Assembly: GCA_038323615.1 (NCBI GenBank)
Contig: JBBQHC010000010.1
Span: forward strand, 1 to 48,077
Length of the DNA stretch: 48,077 nucleotides
Direction: 5' to 3'
DNA from: JBBKXP01 sp038323615
GTDB taxonomy: Bacteria > Pseudomonadota > Alphaproteobacteria > Rhodobacterales > Rhodobacteraceae
The first letter of the stretch is position 1, and each line of letters starts with the position of its first letter. Position numbers and translations under genes: made by a program. Shown here in pieces: positions 17,919 to 26,634 of this stretch. The notes below the pieces were generated by a model. The model was given only the letters and a program-made list of their open reading frames with translations. It had not been told where the DNA came from and ran no database searches.

Positions 17919-19210
17919 CAGTCGGCAAACGGGTCGGTGACAAGGATCGTGTCCTCGCGTTCCGGCGACGTTGACAAAAGCGCCACCGGACAGCCGATCA
18001 GTTCCTCGACCCGGCGCACATATTTGATCGCCTCGGCCGGAAGATCGGCCCAGGACCGCGCCCCTTCGGTCGATTGCGACCAGCCGGGCAATTCTTCGTA
18101 AACCGGGGTGCAGCGGGTCTGTTGATCGGCGGCTGTCGGCAGATAGTCCAACCGCTTGCCATCCAGATCGTAGCCAACGCAGATTTTCAGCGTCTCGAAA
18201 CCGTCCAACACGTCCAGTTTGGTGAACGCGATACCGTTGACGCCGGATGTGGCGCAGGTCTGTCGCACCAGCACGGCGTCGAACCAGCCGCAGCGCCGCT
18301 TGCGTCCGGTCACGGTGCCAAATTCGTGGCCACGTTCACCCAGTCGGACGCCGTCCGCATCGAACAGTTCAGCGGGAAACGGCCCTTCGCCGACCCGCGT
18401 CGTATAGGCCTTGACGATGCCAAGGACAAAATCGATCGACCCCGGCCCGACCCCGGTGCCGGTGGCCGCCTGCCCGGCGATGACGTTGGACGACGTGACA
18501 TAAGGATAGGTGCCGAAATCAATGTCGAGCAGCGCGCCCTGCGCCCCCTCGAACAGGATGCGCTTTCCCTCTTTCTTCTTTTCGTTCAATACCTTCCAGA
18601 CCGGGGCCGCATATTCCAGCACCAGTGGCGCAATCGCCCGCAGGGCCGTCAGCAACGCCTCGCGGTCGACCGGCTCCATCCCCAACCCGCGGCGCAGTGC
18701 GTCGTGGTGCGCCAATGCGCGGTCCAGCCGGGTTTGAAGCGTCGCGTCGTCGGCCAGATCAGCGACCCGGATTGACCGCCGCCCGACCTTGTCCTCATAG
18801 GCCGGACCGATGCCACGCCCGGTCGTCCCGATCCGCGCCACCGCGTTGGCGGTTTCGCGGGCCCGGTCCAATTCGCCGTGCATCGGCAGGATCAGGGGCG
18901 TGTTTTCGGCAATCATCAGGGTTTCGGGCGTGATGGTCACGCCCTGCCCGCGCAGTCCCGCGATTTCCTTTTCCAGATGCCACGGGTCCAGCACCACACC
19001 ATTGCCAATCACGCTTAATTTGCCGCCCCGCACGATGCCGCTGGGCAGCAGCGACAGTTTGAACACTTCGCCGTCGATGACCAGTGTGTGCCCGGCGTTA
19101 TGGCCGCCCTGAAACCGGGCGATCACGTCGGCGCGTTCGGACAGCCAGTCGACTATCTTGCCCTTGCCTTCGTCGCCCCACTGGGCCCCGACAACCACCA
19201 CGTTTGCCAT
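17918..19210 (-). CDS. purA: Adenylosuccinate synthetase
   Basis: 430 residues, standard length. It makes adenylosuccinate from IMP, aspartate and GTP in AMP synthesis. Motifs: VVVGAQWGDEGKGKIVDWL near the N-terminus with the catalytic Asp, GGHNAGHTLV with the catalytic His, TTGRGIGPAYEDK for IMP binding, and TSSNVIAGQAATG. It is followed by the overlapping DUF2842 gene and is divergent from the DUF6524 gene. Confidence 0.98.
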   Translation of the reverse strand: MANVVVVGAQWGDEGKGKIVDWLSERADVIARFQGGHNAGHTLVIDGEVFKLSLLPSGIVRGGKLSVIGNGVVLDPWHLEKEIAGLRGQGVTITPETLMIAENTPLILPMHGELDRARETANAVARIGTTGRGIGPAYEDKVGRRSIRVADLADDATLQTRLDRALAHHDALRRGLGMEPVDREALLTALRAIAPLVLEYAAPVWKVLNEKKKEGKRILFEGAQGALLDIDFGTYPYVTSSNVIAGQAATGTGVGPGSIDFVLGIVKAYTTRVGEGPFPAELFDADGVRLGERGHEFGTVTGRKRRCGWFDAVLVRQTCATSGVNGIAFTKLDVLDGFETLKICVGYDLDGKRLDYLPTAADQQTRCTPVYEELPGWSQSTEGARSWADLPAEAIKYVRRVEELIGCPVALLSTSPEREDTILVTDPFAD

Positions 19211-19353
19211 GTCTTGTCCTTTGCGCTGGGTCAGCCCCGGCCCCGTATAGCGGTGCGCTTCGGGGGGCGAAACCGCAAATTCGTCGCATCCCGGCTGGAC
19301 ATAGCCGCCCGGCCAAGGGCATCAAGGGCTCAAAACCGGGACGGAGAAGTACG

Positions 19354-19749
19354 ATGGGTTTCCTGATGCGCTGGCTTTTCGCCTTTGTCCTGCTGGCCGC
19401 GACCTACAATCCAAGCGACTGGAACTTCACCCGCTGGTCGATGCAGAACTACGCGACAAACACCCCCGTCACCGCCCTTTTGGCGCTTGTTTTACTGATC
19501 GGCTATATCATCTATCTGCGTGCCACCCTGCGCTCGATCGGGGCGTTCGGGATGTTGTTGATACTGGCGCTGGTGGCGACGTTCCTATGGGTGCTTTACG
19601 ATCAGGGCCTTGTCGATCTCGACAATCCGACCGTGAATACATGGATTGTCCTTTTCACCCTGTCCGTCGTGCTGGCGATCGGCCTGTCGTGGTCCATCGT
19701 GCGCCGCAAGCTCAGCGGTCAGGCCGATGTCGACGATGTGGATGAATAG
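19354..19749 (+). CDS. DUF6524 family membrane protein
   Basis: 131 residues starting at the ATG at 19354 behind CGGAGAAG. Four hydrophobic segments are seen (LMRWLFAFVLLAATY; PVTALLALVLLIGYIIYL; SIGAFGMLLILALVATFLWV; WIVLFTLSVVLAIGLSWSIV). An acidic tail follows. The YNPSDWNFTRW segment after the first helix is characteristic of the family. Function unknown. It precedes secG on the same strand. Confidence 0.85.
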   Translation: MGFLMRWLFAFVLLAATYNPSDWNFTRWSMQNYATNTPVTALLALVLLIGYIIYLRATLRSIGAFGMLLILALVATFLWVLYDQGLVDLDNPTVNTWIVLFTLSVVLAIGLSWSIVRRKLSGQADVDDVDE

Positions 19750-19820
19750 GAGCCGAGGTTAGGGGTTGCGGCAGCCCCCCACAGCTTTTAGATAGCGCCC
19801 AAGCCGCCAGAAAGTCGCTC

Positions 19821-20165
19821 ATGGAAAACGTCGTTCTTGTCATCCACCTGATCCTTGCCATGTCGCTGATCGGCATCGTCCTGATGCAGCGGTCCGAAGG
19901 CGGCGGTCTGGGTATGGGCAGCGGCGGCGGTGGCGGCGCGATGTCGGCCCGGTCGGCAGCAACCGCGATGGGCAAGGCCACCTGGATTTTGGCCATCGGC
20001 TTTATCATCACCTCGTTGGCGCTGACCATCGTCGCGGCGCAGAAATCGGCCGGATCTTCGGTGATCGACCGCCTGCGCGATCAACCTGCACCCGTCACGC
20101 AAACCGCGCCCGACCTGTTGCCGCCCTCGCCAACCGACGCGCCGCTGGTGCCGTCAGGGCAATAA
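19821..20165 (+). CDS. secG: Preprotein translocase subunit SecG
   Basis: 114 residues with two transmembrane helices (about 1-20 and 50-72) separated by a Gly-rich loop (RSEGGGLGMGSGGGGG). A Pro-rich C-terminal tail follows. The start MENVVLVIHLILAMSLIGIV and RSEGGGLG are typical of SecG, a non-essential SecYEG subunit that helps SecA-driven translocation. It lies upstream of pyrG, a common arrangement in alphaproteobacteria. Confidence 0.95.
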   Translation: MENVVLVIHLILAMSLIGIVLMQRSEGGGLGMGSGGGGGAMSARSAATAMGKATWILAIGFIITSLALTIVAAQKSAGSSVIDRLRDQPAPVTQTAPDLLPPSPTDAPLVPSGQ

Positions 20166-20334
20166 CCACAACCGCTGGGCATACGGGTAGCACGTCCAAC
20201 ATGATCTTGCGTCACGTGTTGCCAGCCACCCCCGAATCCGCCTATACTCAAACCCCGTGATGATGCGTTCCTTTGGGGCCGCGCCAATGCCCGAGTGGGG
20301 CCGCAATTTGATCAATCACGGGGGATTCCAGCCA

Positions 20335-21978
20335 ATGGCGCGTTACGTTTTCATTACCGGCGGCGTTGTGTCATCGCTTGGTAAGGGTCTTGCCTCGGCA
20401 GCTTTGGGGGCGCTCTTGCAGGCCCGCGGATTTTCCGTGCGTCTGCGCAAGCTTGACCCCTATCTGAACGTCGATCCGGGCACGATGTCGCCGTTTGAAC
20501 ATGGCGAAGTGTTCGTCACCGATGATGGTGCCGAAACCGATCTGGACCTTGGCCATTACGAACGCTTTACCGGCGTCGCCGCCCGGCAGACCGATTCGGT
20601 GTCGTCAGGACGGATCTATTCCACCGTTCTGGAAAAGGAACGGCGCGGCGATTATCTGGGCAAGACGATTCAGGTGATCCCGCATGTTACCAATGAAATC
20701 AAGGACTTCCTGAAAATTGGCGCGGATGAGGTCGATTTCATGCTTTGTGAAATCGGCGGCACCGTCGGCGATATCGAAGGCCTGCCGTTTTTCGAGGCGA
20801 TCCGCCAGTTCGCCCACGACCGACCGCGTGGCCAGTGCATTTTCATGCATTTGACCCTGCTGCCCTATCTGGCCGCCAGCGGCGAGTTGAAAACCAAACC
20901 GACGCAGCACAGCGTCAAGGAACTGCAATCGATCGGGATCGCTCCGGATATCCTTGTCTGCCGCTCCGAACATCCGATCCCCGACAAGGAACGCGAAAAG
21001 ATTGCCCTGTTCTGCAATGTGCGCAAAGAGTCCGTCGTCGCCGCCTACGACCTCTCGACGATCTACGATGCGCCACTGGCCTACCACGCGCAGGGCCTTG
21101 ATCAGGCGGTGCTGGACGCCTTCGAGATCTCGCCTGCGCCACGCCCCGATCTGTCCGTCTGGCGCGATGTGTCCGACCGCATTCACAACCCCGAAGGCGA
21201 GGTCAAGATCGCCATCGTCGGCAAATATACCCAGCTTGAAGATGCCTATAAATCGATTGCCGAAGCGCTGACGCATGGCGGCATGGCGAACCGGGTCAAG
21301 GTCAAGATTGAATGGGTCGACGCCGAACTGTTCGAGCGCGAAGACCCGGCGCCGCACCTTGAGGATTTCGATGCCATCCTGGTTCCCGGCGGGTTTGGGG
21401 AACGCGGGACAGAAGGCAAGATCAGGGCCGCCGAATTTGCCCGCACCCACAAGACGCCTTACCTTGGCATCTGTCTGGGCATGCAGATGGCGGTGATCGA
21501 GGCGGCCCGCAACGTCGCCGGCGTGGCCACAGCGGGGTCCGAGGAATTTGACCACGAGGCGGGGAAAAAGCGTTTTGAACCTGTGGTCTATCACCTCAAG
21601 GAATGGGTGCAGGGCAATCACGTGGTCGCCCGCAAGACCGATGACGACAAGGGCGGCACGATGCGCCTTGGCGCCTATTCGGCGACCCTGACGGCGGGGT
21701 CCAAGGTGGCGCAGATTTACGGCGCAACGGTGATCGAAGAACGCCACCGGCACCGTTATGAGGTCGATATCAAGTATCGCAAGCAGCTTGAGGATGTCGG
21801 TTTGTGTTTTTCCGGCATGTCGCCCGATGGTCGTCTGCCGGAGATCGTCGAATGGCAGGATCATCCGTGGTTCATCGGGGTGCAGTTCCACCCCGAGTTG
21901 AAAAGCAAACCTTTTGCCCCGCATCCCCTGTTCGCCGATTTCGTCCGGGCGGCAGTGGAAACCTCGCGGCTGGTCTGA
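20335..21978 (+). CDS. pyrG: CTP synthase
   Basis: 547 residues. It aminates UTP to CTP using glutamine-derived ammonia. The N-terminal synthetase domain begins MARYVFITGGVVSSLGKGLA, with the ATP loop and the allosteric CTP site. The C-terminal class I amidotransferase domain has the nucleophile C380 in GICLGMQ and the catalytic His in VQFHPEL. I chose the ATG at 20335 because it gives the family N-terminus; the frame remains open to 20257. Feedback by CTP is expected from the family. Confidence 0.98.
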   Translation: MARYVFITGGVVSSLGKGLASAALGALLQARGFSVRLRKLDPYLNVDPGTMSPFEHGEVFVTDDGAETDLDLGHYERFTGVAARQTDSVSSGRIYSTVLEKERRGDYLGKTIQVIPHVTNEIKDFLKIGADEVDFMLCEIGGTVGDIEGLPFFEAIRQFAHDRPRGQCIFMHLTLLPYLAASGELKTKPTQHSVKELQSIGIAPDILVCRSEHPIPDKEREKIALFCNVRKESVVAAYDLSTIYDAPLAYHAQGLDQAVLDAFEISPAPRPDLSVWRDVSDRIHNPEGEVKIAIVGKYTQLEDAYKSIAEALTHGGMANRVKVKIEWVDAELFEREDPAPHLEDFDAILVPGGFGERGTEGKIRAAEFARTHKTPYLGICLGMQMAVIEAARNVAGVATAGSEEFDHEAGKKRFEPVVYHLKEWVQGNHVVARKTDDDKGGTMRLGAYSATLTAGSKVAQIYGATVIEERHRHRYEVDIKYRKQLEDVGLCFSGMSPDGRLPEIVEWQDHPWFIGVQFHPELKSKPFAPHPLFADFVRAAVETSRLV

Positions 21979-21997
21979 ACCGCAAAAAGGGACACCC

Positions 21998-22786
21998 ATG
22001 CTGTCCTACCAACACGCCTATCACGCCGCAAATCTGGCCGATGTGCATAAACACAGCCTGCTGGCCTGGATGCTGGCCTATATGGCGGCCAAGCCCAAGC
22101 CGCTGACCTATATCGAAACCCATGCCGGGCGGGGCCTGTATCGGCTCGACGCGGCCGAAGCTGTCAAGACCGGCGAGGCGGCGATGGGTATCGCCAAGGT
22201 TGCCAACTGGTTTACCCCCGATCATCCCTTTGCGCGGATTCTGGCGCACGTCCGCACGACGCATGGGGCCACCGCCTATCCCGGTTCGCCGCTGGTCGCC
22301 GCCCTGTCCTTGCGCGCCGACGACCCGTTGCATCTGGCCGAACTACACCCGCAGGAATATGCCGCCCTGAACAGCCTCATGGCCCCCTATCCGGCCCGCT
22401 GCCAACAGATCGACGGGGCGGAAATGGCGCTTGCCCTGACCCCACCGACACCGCGCCGGGGGGTGCTGCTGCTCGATCCGTCCTACGAGGTCAAAACCGA
22501 CTATCAGACAATCCCGGTCCTGCTGCGCCGGGTCGCCAGAAAGTGGCCGGTGGGGACGCTGATCCTGTGGTATCCGCTGCTGGTCGGCGCGCCGCACCGC
22601 GAGATGCTGAAGATGCTGACGGAAACCCTGCCTGACGGGGTGCGCCACGAGGTCGCCTTTCCGCCGGCCCGGCCCGGCCATCGGATGATCGGGTCGGGGC
22701 TATTCGTGGTGAACCCGCCCTACGGATTTTCGACCGAGGCGCTGCGTCTGACTAAATGCTTCGCGACCCTCGCCGCGCAGGCCTGA
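21998..22786 (+). CDS. rlmJ: 23S rRNA (adenine2030-N6)-methyltransferase
   Basis: 262 residues from the ATG at 21998. It methylates A2030 of 23S rRNA using SAM. The N-terminus MLSYQHAYHAANLADVHKHSLLAW is diagnostic of RlmJ/YhiR. ETHAGRGLY is the SAM-binding motif I. LLLDPSYEVKTDY is the catalytic (D/N)PP(Y/F)-type motif, here DPSY, which also occurs in other RlmJ proteins. It follows pyrG by 19 bp and may be co-transcribed. Confidence 0.95.
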   Translation: MLSYQHAYHAANLADVHKHSLLAWMLAYMAAKPKPLTYIETHAGRGLYRLDAAEAVKTGEAAMGIAKVANWFTPDHPFARILAHVRTTHGATAYPGSPLVAALSLRADDPLHLAELHPQEYAALNSLMAPYPARCQQIDGAEMALALTPPTPRRGVLLLDPSYEVKTDYQTIPVLLRRVARKWPVGTLILWYPLLVGAPHREMLKMLTETLPDGVRHEVAFPPARPGHRMIGSGLFVVNPPYGFSTEALRLTKCFATLAAQA

Positions 22787-22812
22787 CGGGCCTGATCGGG
22801 CCTGATCGGGCC
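22781..22812 (+). repeat. Three tandem 10-bp repeats across the rlmJ stop
   Basis: GCCTGACGGG, CCTGATCGGG and CCTGATCGGG occur in a row, followed by a further CC. The first unit contains the rlmJ stop codon. The repeats then run toward a GC-rich stretch with four Ts (…GCCCTTTTCG), which could act as a weak terminator before the TerB gene. Confidence 0.75.
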
Positions 22813-22856
22813 GAACCGCCCTTTTCGCGCCCGGCATTGGCTATTATACGGCGCCC

Positions 22857-23306
22857 ATGTTCGCAGATTTCATCAAACGGCTGACCGCCCCCGCCCCCGA
22901 ACCGATGGGCCCCGTCGATGCCCGACTGGCGCTTGGTGCCCTGCTCGTGCGGATGGCACGGGCCGACAACGATTATGCCCCCTCCGAGGTGGCGCGGATC
23001 GAGATGATCCTGCGGCATCGTTACGGACTGGATGCAGACGCCGCTGCCGCCCTGCGCAAACAATGCGAAGGGATCGAGGCCGAAGCCCCCGACACCGTCC
23101 GCTTTACCCGCGCCATCAAAGAGGCGGTGCCCTACGTCGACCGCCTGCAAGTGATCGAGGCGTTGTGGCAGGTCGTGCTGGTCGATGACCGGCGCGATGC
23201 GATGGAAGATGCCCAGATGCGTCAGATCGCGCCGTTGCTGGGTGTCAGCGACATCGACAGCAACCGCGCCCGGTTGCGGGTGCTGGGAGACGATCCGACC
23301 GCATGA
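22857..23306 (+). CDS. TerB-family protein
   Basis: 149 residues, all helical. LALGALLVRMARADNDYAPSEVARIEMIL matches the acidic metal-binding helices of the TerB/DjlA-N fold. The second half (VDRLQVIEALWQVVLVDDRRDAMEDAQMRQIAPLLGVSD) repeats the pattern. The family is linked to tellurite resistance and membrane stress in some bacteria but is widespread and often of unknown role. Its stop overlaps the next gene's ATG (ATGA at 23303), so the two are coupled. Confidence 0.88.
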   Translation: MFADFIKRLTAPAPEPMGPVDARLALGALLVRMARADNDYAPSEVARIEMILRHRYGLDADAAAALRKQCEGIEAEAPDTVRFTRAIKEAVPYVDRLQVIEALWQVVLVDDRRDAMEDAQMRQIAPLLGVSDIDSNRARLRVLGDDPTA

Positions 23307-24049
23307 TCGCCGCCCTGCCGATGTATGACCGCGCCGAAAACGCAGACGCACACGATGCGTTGTGGACGTTGATCCGCGATAGTTTGCGCGACTCCGGGGT
23401 TGCCGCACCCGATGCGCTGGATCGGCGGACCGACTATTTCGACGGCTGGGGCAGTCCCGATCTGGTGCTAAGCCAGATATGCAACCTGCCCTACCGCGCG
23501 GTTTTTCGCGACCGGGTGACCCTGATCGGAGCGGCGGACTATGGGTTTGCCGACTTGGCACCGGGCTACTACACTTCGGTCTTTGTGGTGCGGTCCGACG
23601 ATCCGGCGCGGCGGCTGGCAGAGTGCGCCGGTTACCGCCTTGCCTACAGCGATCCGTTGTCGCAATCGGGTTGGGGGGCGGCCTCGGCGACGTCACGGGC
23701 GCAGGGATTGGCCTTGAATCCACACCTGAAAACCGGGTCGCATGACGCCAGTCTGGTCGCCGTGGCTGGTGGAAAAACCGACCTCGCCACTGTCGACGCG
23801 GTGACCTGGCGCAACCAGCAACGTTGGGAGCCCGACGCCGCCCGGGTGCGGGTCATTGGCCAGACGGTCGCGTCGCCGGGGATGACATTCGTCACCGCAC
23901 AGGGGCGCGATCCGGCCCCTTACCGGGCCGCAATCGCTGCCGCCATTGCCGCCTTGCCGCAACGTCATGCCGACATGCTGGGCCTGCGCGGCATCGTCGC
24001 CCTGCCCGTGGATGCCTATGATATTCCCTTGCCCGATAGCCCGGCATAG
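23303..24049 (+). CDS. PhnD-like phosphate/phosphonate-type binding protein without signal peptide
   Basis: 248 residues. Domain features of the PhnD-like type 2 periplasmic-binding fold include LVLSQICNLPYRAVFRDRVTLIGAADY, GYYTSVFVVRSDDPARRLAECAGYRLAYSD and GKTDLATVDAVTW. No signal peptide precedes the domain (MIAALPMYDRAENADAHDALW), and no permease or ATPase of the Phn type is nearby. It may be cytoplasmic, or an orphan sensor or enzyme partner. Translational overlap with the TerB-like gene suggests joint function; ligand unknown. Confidence 0.85.
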   Translation: MIAALPMYDRAENADAHDALWTLIRDSLRDSGVAAPDALDRRTDYFDGWGSPDLVLSQICNLPYRAVFRDRVTLIGAADYGFADLAPGYYTSVFVVRSDDPARRLAECAGYRLAYSDPLSQSGWGAASATSRAQGLALNPHLKTGSHDASLVAVAGGKTDLATVDAVTWRNQQRWEPDAARVRVIGQTVASPGMTFVTAQGRDPAPYRAAIAAAIAALPQRHADMLGLRGIVALPVDAYDIPLPDSPA

Positions 24050-24174
24050 CTGCTGATTTGGCAAGCACATCCGCCCGATATGTCAGCGACAACGCGGCAA
24101 GCATCCACATTGGGCGTTGCAATGATTGCCAAACTGCGCCCTAATCCACCGTCAAACAGGGATAACCGCCAACC

Positions 24175-24951
24175 GTGACCGCCGCCGCGCCCGTCATCGA
24201 AATCCGTGATCTGCACAAGTCCTATGGGACTTTGGAAGTGCTGAAAGGCGTCGATGTCACCGCCCCCGCCGGCCATGTCGTGTCGCTGATCGGATCGTCG
24301 GGGTCAGGCAAATCGACGCTGCTGCGCTGTGCCAACCTGCTCGAGGACAGTCAGCAAGGCGATGTGATTTTCTGTGGCGAGCCGGTGAAATGGAAGGGCG
24401 AAGGATTGCGCCGCCATCCTGCCGACCACGCCCAGATGATCCGGATCCGCACCAACCTGTCGATGGTGTTCCAGCAATTCAACCTGTGGGCCCACATGAC
24501 CATCCTGCAAAACGTGATGGAAGCCCCGCTGATCGTGCTGAAACGCGACCGGGCCGAGGTCGAACAGGCGGCGCGCGGCTATCTCGACAAGGTTGGAATC
24601 GGCGATAAATGCGATGCCTATCCGGCACAGCTATCGGGCGGCCAGCAGCAACGCGCGGCCATCGCCCGCGCTTTGTGCATGGAACCCAAGGCGCTGTTGT
24701 TCGATGAACCGACCAGCGCACTTGACCCTGAACTGGAACAGGAAGTCATCAAGGTCATCAAGGACTTGGCCGCCGAAGGCCGGACCATGTTGATCGTCAC
24801 CCATGACATGCGGCTGGCCGCCGATGTCAGCGACCACACGATATTCCTGCATCTTGGCAAGATCGAAGAACAGGGACCACCGGACACCCTGTTCAAGACC
24901 CCGCAAACCGAACGTTTGCAACAGTTTCTGTCGGCGACAGTCGCCGCCTGA
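24175..24951 (+). CDS. Polar amino-acid ABC transporter, ATP-binding subunit (GTG start)
   Basis: 258 residues, HisP/ArtP-like. Walker A is GSSGSGKS near residue 43, the signature is LSGGQQQR, Walker B is ALLFDEPTSALD and the switch His lies in IVTHDM. An ATPase of this group energises uptake of histidine, arginine/lysine, opines or similar. It starts at a GTG (24175). It is the first gene of a four-gene transporter locus with the binding protein 33 bp downstream. Confidence 0.95.
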   Translation: MTAAAPVIEIRDLHKSYGTLEVLKGVDVTAPAGHVVSLIGSSGSGKSTLLRCANLLEDSQQGDVIFCGEPVKWKGEGLRRHPADHAQMIRIRTNLSMVFQQFNLWAHMTILQNVMEAPLIVLKRDRAEVEQAARGYLDKVGIGDKCDAYPAQLSGGQQQRAAIARALCMEPKALLFDEPTSALDPELEQEVIKVIKDLAAEGRTMLIVTHDMRLAADVSDHTIFLHLGKIEEQGPPDTLFKTPQTERLQQFLSATVAA

Positions 24952-24984
24952 ATGACCACTCATCACTCAACGGGAGAACAAGCG

Positions 24985-25713
24985 ATGAAAAAACTTATCC
25001 TGACCACGACCGCACTGGCCCTGTCCGCCGGCATGGCACTGGCCCAAGGCACGACTGTGCGCATGGGCACCGAAGGCGCCTATCCTCCGTACAACTTCAT
25101 CAACGATGCCGGCGAAGTCGACGGGTTCGAACGCGAACTGGGCGATGAACTCTGCACCCGCGCCGAACTGACCTGCACTTGGGTCACCAACGAGTGGGAC
25201 AGTATCATCCCGAACCTTGTGTCGGGCAACTACGACACCATCGTCGCGGGCATGTCGATCACCGACGAACGCGCCAAAGTCATCAGCTTTACCCAGGACT
25301 ATTATCCGCCGACCGAATCGGCATACGTCGCGGCCTCGGCCGAAGTCGACGTGACGACCGGCACGGTGTCGGCCCAAACCTCGACCATTCAGTCCGGTTA
25401 TGTGGCAGAAAGCGGTGCGGATCTGTTGGAATTCGCGACCCCCGATGAAACGCTTGCTGCGGTCCGCAATGGCGAGGCTGAAGCCGTGTTCGCCGACTAC
25501 GATTATCTCGCTCCGATCGTCGCAGCCTCGAACGGCGAGCTGATGTTCGTCGGCGACCGCGTACCGCTGGGTGGCGGCATCGGCATGGCCCTGCGCCAAA
25601 CCGATACCGAGCTGCGCGACAAGTTCGACGCCGCGATTACGTCGATGAAAGAAGACGGGTCGCTGAACACGCTCCTCGTTAAGTGGTTCGGCGAAGAGAT
25701 CGACCAGTACTAA
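24985..25713 (+). CDS. ABC transporter periplasmic amino-acid-binding protein
   Basis: 242 residues. A signal peptide (MKKLILTTTALALSAGMALA, cleavage after residue 20) precedes a solute-binding family 3 domain. The domain begins TTVRMGTEGAYPPYNFINDA and contains DSIIPNLVSGNYDTIVAGMSITDERA. The start has a GGGAGAA ribosome-binding site. It captures a polar amino acid or opine-like substrate for the adjacent permeases; exact ligand unknown. A strong terminator-like hairpin immediately follows. Confidence 0.95.
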   Translation: MKKLILTTTALALSAGMALAQGTTVRMGTEGAYPPYNFINDAGEVDGFERELGDELCTRAELTCTWVTNEWDSIIPNLVSGNYDTIVAGMSITDERAKVISFTQDYYPPTESAYVAASAEVDVTTGTVSAQTSTIQSGYVAESGADLLEFATPDETLAAVRNGEAEAVFADYDYLAPIVAASNGELMFVGDRVPLGGGIGMALRQTDTELRDKFDAAITSMKEDGSLNTLLVKWFGEEIDQY

Positions 25714-25722
25714 GACCGGATC

Positions 25723-25747
25723 GGGGCCCCTGCGGGGGCCCCTTTTT
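25723..25747 (+). terminator. Terminator or attenuator between binding-protein and permease genes
   Basis: GGGGCCCC (25723-25730) pairs perfectly with GGGGCCCC (25735-25742) around a TGCG loop and is followed by TTTTT (25743-25747). The permease ATG is at 25750, so the hairpin occupies its ribosome-binding region. It probably lowers permease expression relative to the binding protein. Confidence 0.88.
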
Positions 25748-25749
25748 CC

Positions 25750-26634
25750 ATGTTCGGCTATTGCGCTGATCCAGCATCCCTTGACGGTCTGACCTGGCTG
25801 TCGTGCTACCTGACCACAGGCAAGCACATGGGCATCTATTGGGCGGTCGGCACCGTCCTGTTGCTGCTGGCGATTACCGCACCCGTGGCCCTGCTTTTCG
25901 GGTTCGGCGGCGCATCCGCTGCCCGCAGCCGCATCGCCCCCCTGCGCTGGTTCGGCACGTCCTATATCGCGCTGGTGCGCGGCGTGCCGGATATCGCGTT
26001 CTTCCTGTTTTTCGTCATCGCGCTGGATCAGGGTATTGAATACCTGCGCCATCTGGCCCTGTGCCCTTCAACCGACGGCCCGGTGCGCCAAGGCAACGAT
26101 TTCATCGTCTGCGCCGCCGCCAAGATGCCCCTGGGCAACGCGCCGCAATGGGTCCACGAAACCTACGGCTTCTTTCTTGCCGTCCTGACCTTCGCCATCG
26201 TCTTCGGGGCCTTTGCCGCCAATGTCCTGTTCGGGGCAATGCGGGCGGTCCCGCGCGGCCAGATCGAAACCGGCGAGGCTTACGGGATGTCGCATCGCCA
26301 GACCTTCTGGCGGATTCTGGTGCCGCAGATGTGGGTTTTCGCCTTGCCCGGCCTGTCGAACCTCTGGATGGTCCTGATCAAGGCGACGCCGCTGCTGTTC
26401 CTGCTTGGGGTCGAGGATATCGTCTATTGGGCGCGCGAGTTGGGCGGCACCAAGACGCCGCAGTTCACCGACTATCCGCATGGCGACTGGCGGATGTGGT
26501 ACTTTCTAGCGCTGCTGGTGTTCTACCTGTGCTTTACCAAGGTCAGCGAAATCGTGTTGGGACGGATCATGGACCGCCTGACCCTTGGGCAGGCGACATC
26601 GGGCGGCGAACGTCAGCGCAAGGCGGCGGGATGA
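25750..26634 (+). CDS. Amino-acid ABC transporter permease (HisQ-like)
   Basis: 294 residues with about five transmembrane helices. YIALVRGVPDIAFFLFFVIALDQG is the segment before the permease fold. The EAA loop is GQIETGEAYGMSHRQTFWRILVPQMW. A periplasmic insertion (residues ~100-140, LALCPSTDGPVRQGNDFIVC) is unusual for a plain HisQ. The start at 25750 lies just behind the upstream hairpin and has no clear ribosome-binding site of its own; the in-frame ATG at 25828 is an alternative. It overlaps the next permease gene by 4 bp. Confidence 0.92.
   Translation: MFGYCADPASLDGLTWLSCYLTTGKHMGIYWAVGTVLLLLAITAPVALLFGFGGASAARSRIAPLRWFGTSYIALVRGVPDIAFFLFFVIALDQGIEYLRHLALCPSTDGPVRQGNDFIVCAAAKMPLGNAPQWVHETYGFFLAVLTFAIVFGAFAANVLFGAMRAVPRGQIETGEAYGMSHRQTFWRILVPQMWVFALPGLSNLWMVLIKATPLLFLLGVEDIVYWARELGGTKTPQFTDYPHGDWRMWYFLALLVFYLCFTKVSEIVLGRIMDRLTLGQATSGGERQRKAAG

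Noticed and set aside
20605..21999. 464-residue minus-strand open frame opposite pyrG
   Set aside because: Antisense shadow of CTP synthase; no ribosome-binding site or domain.
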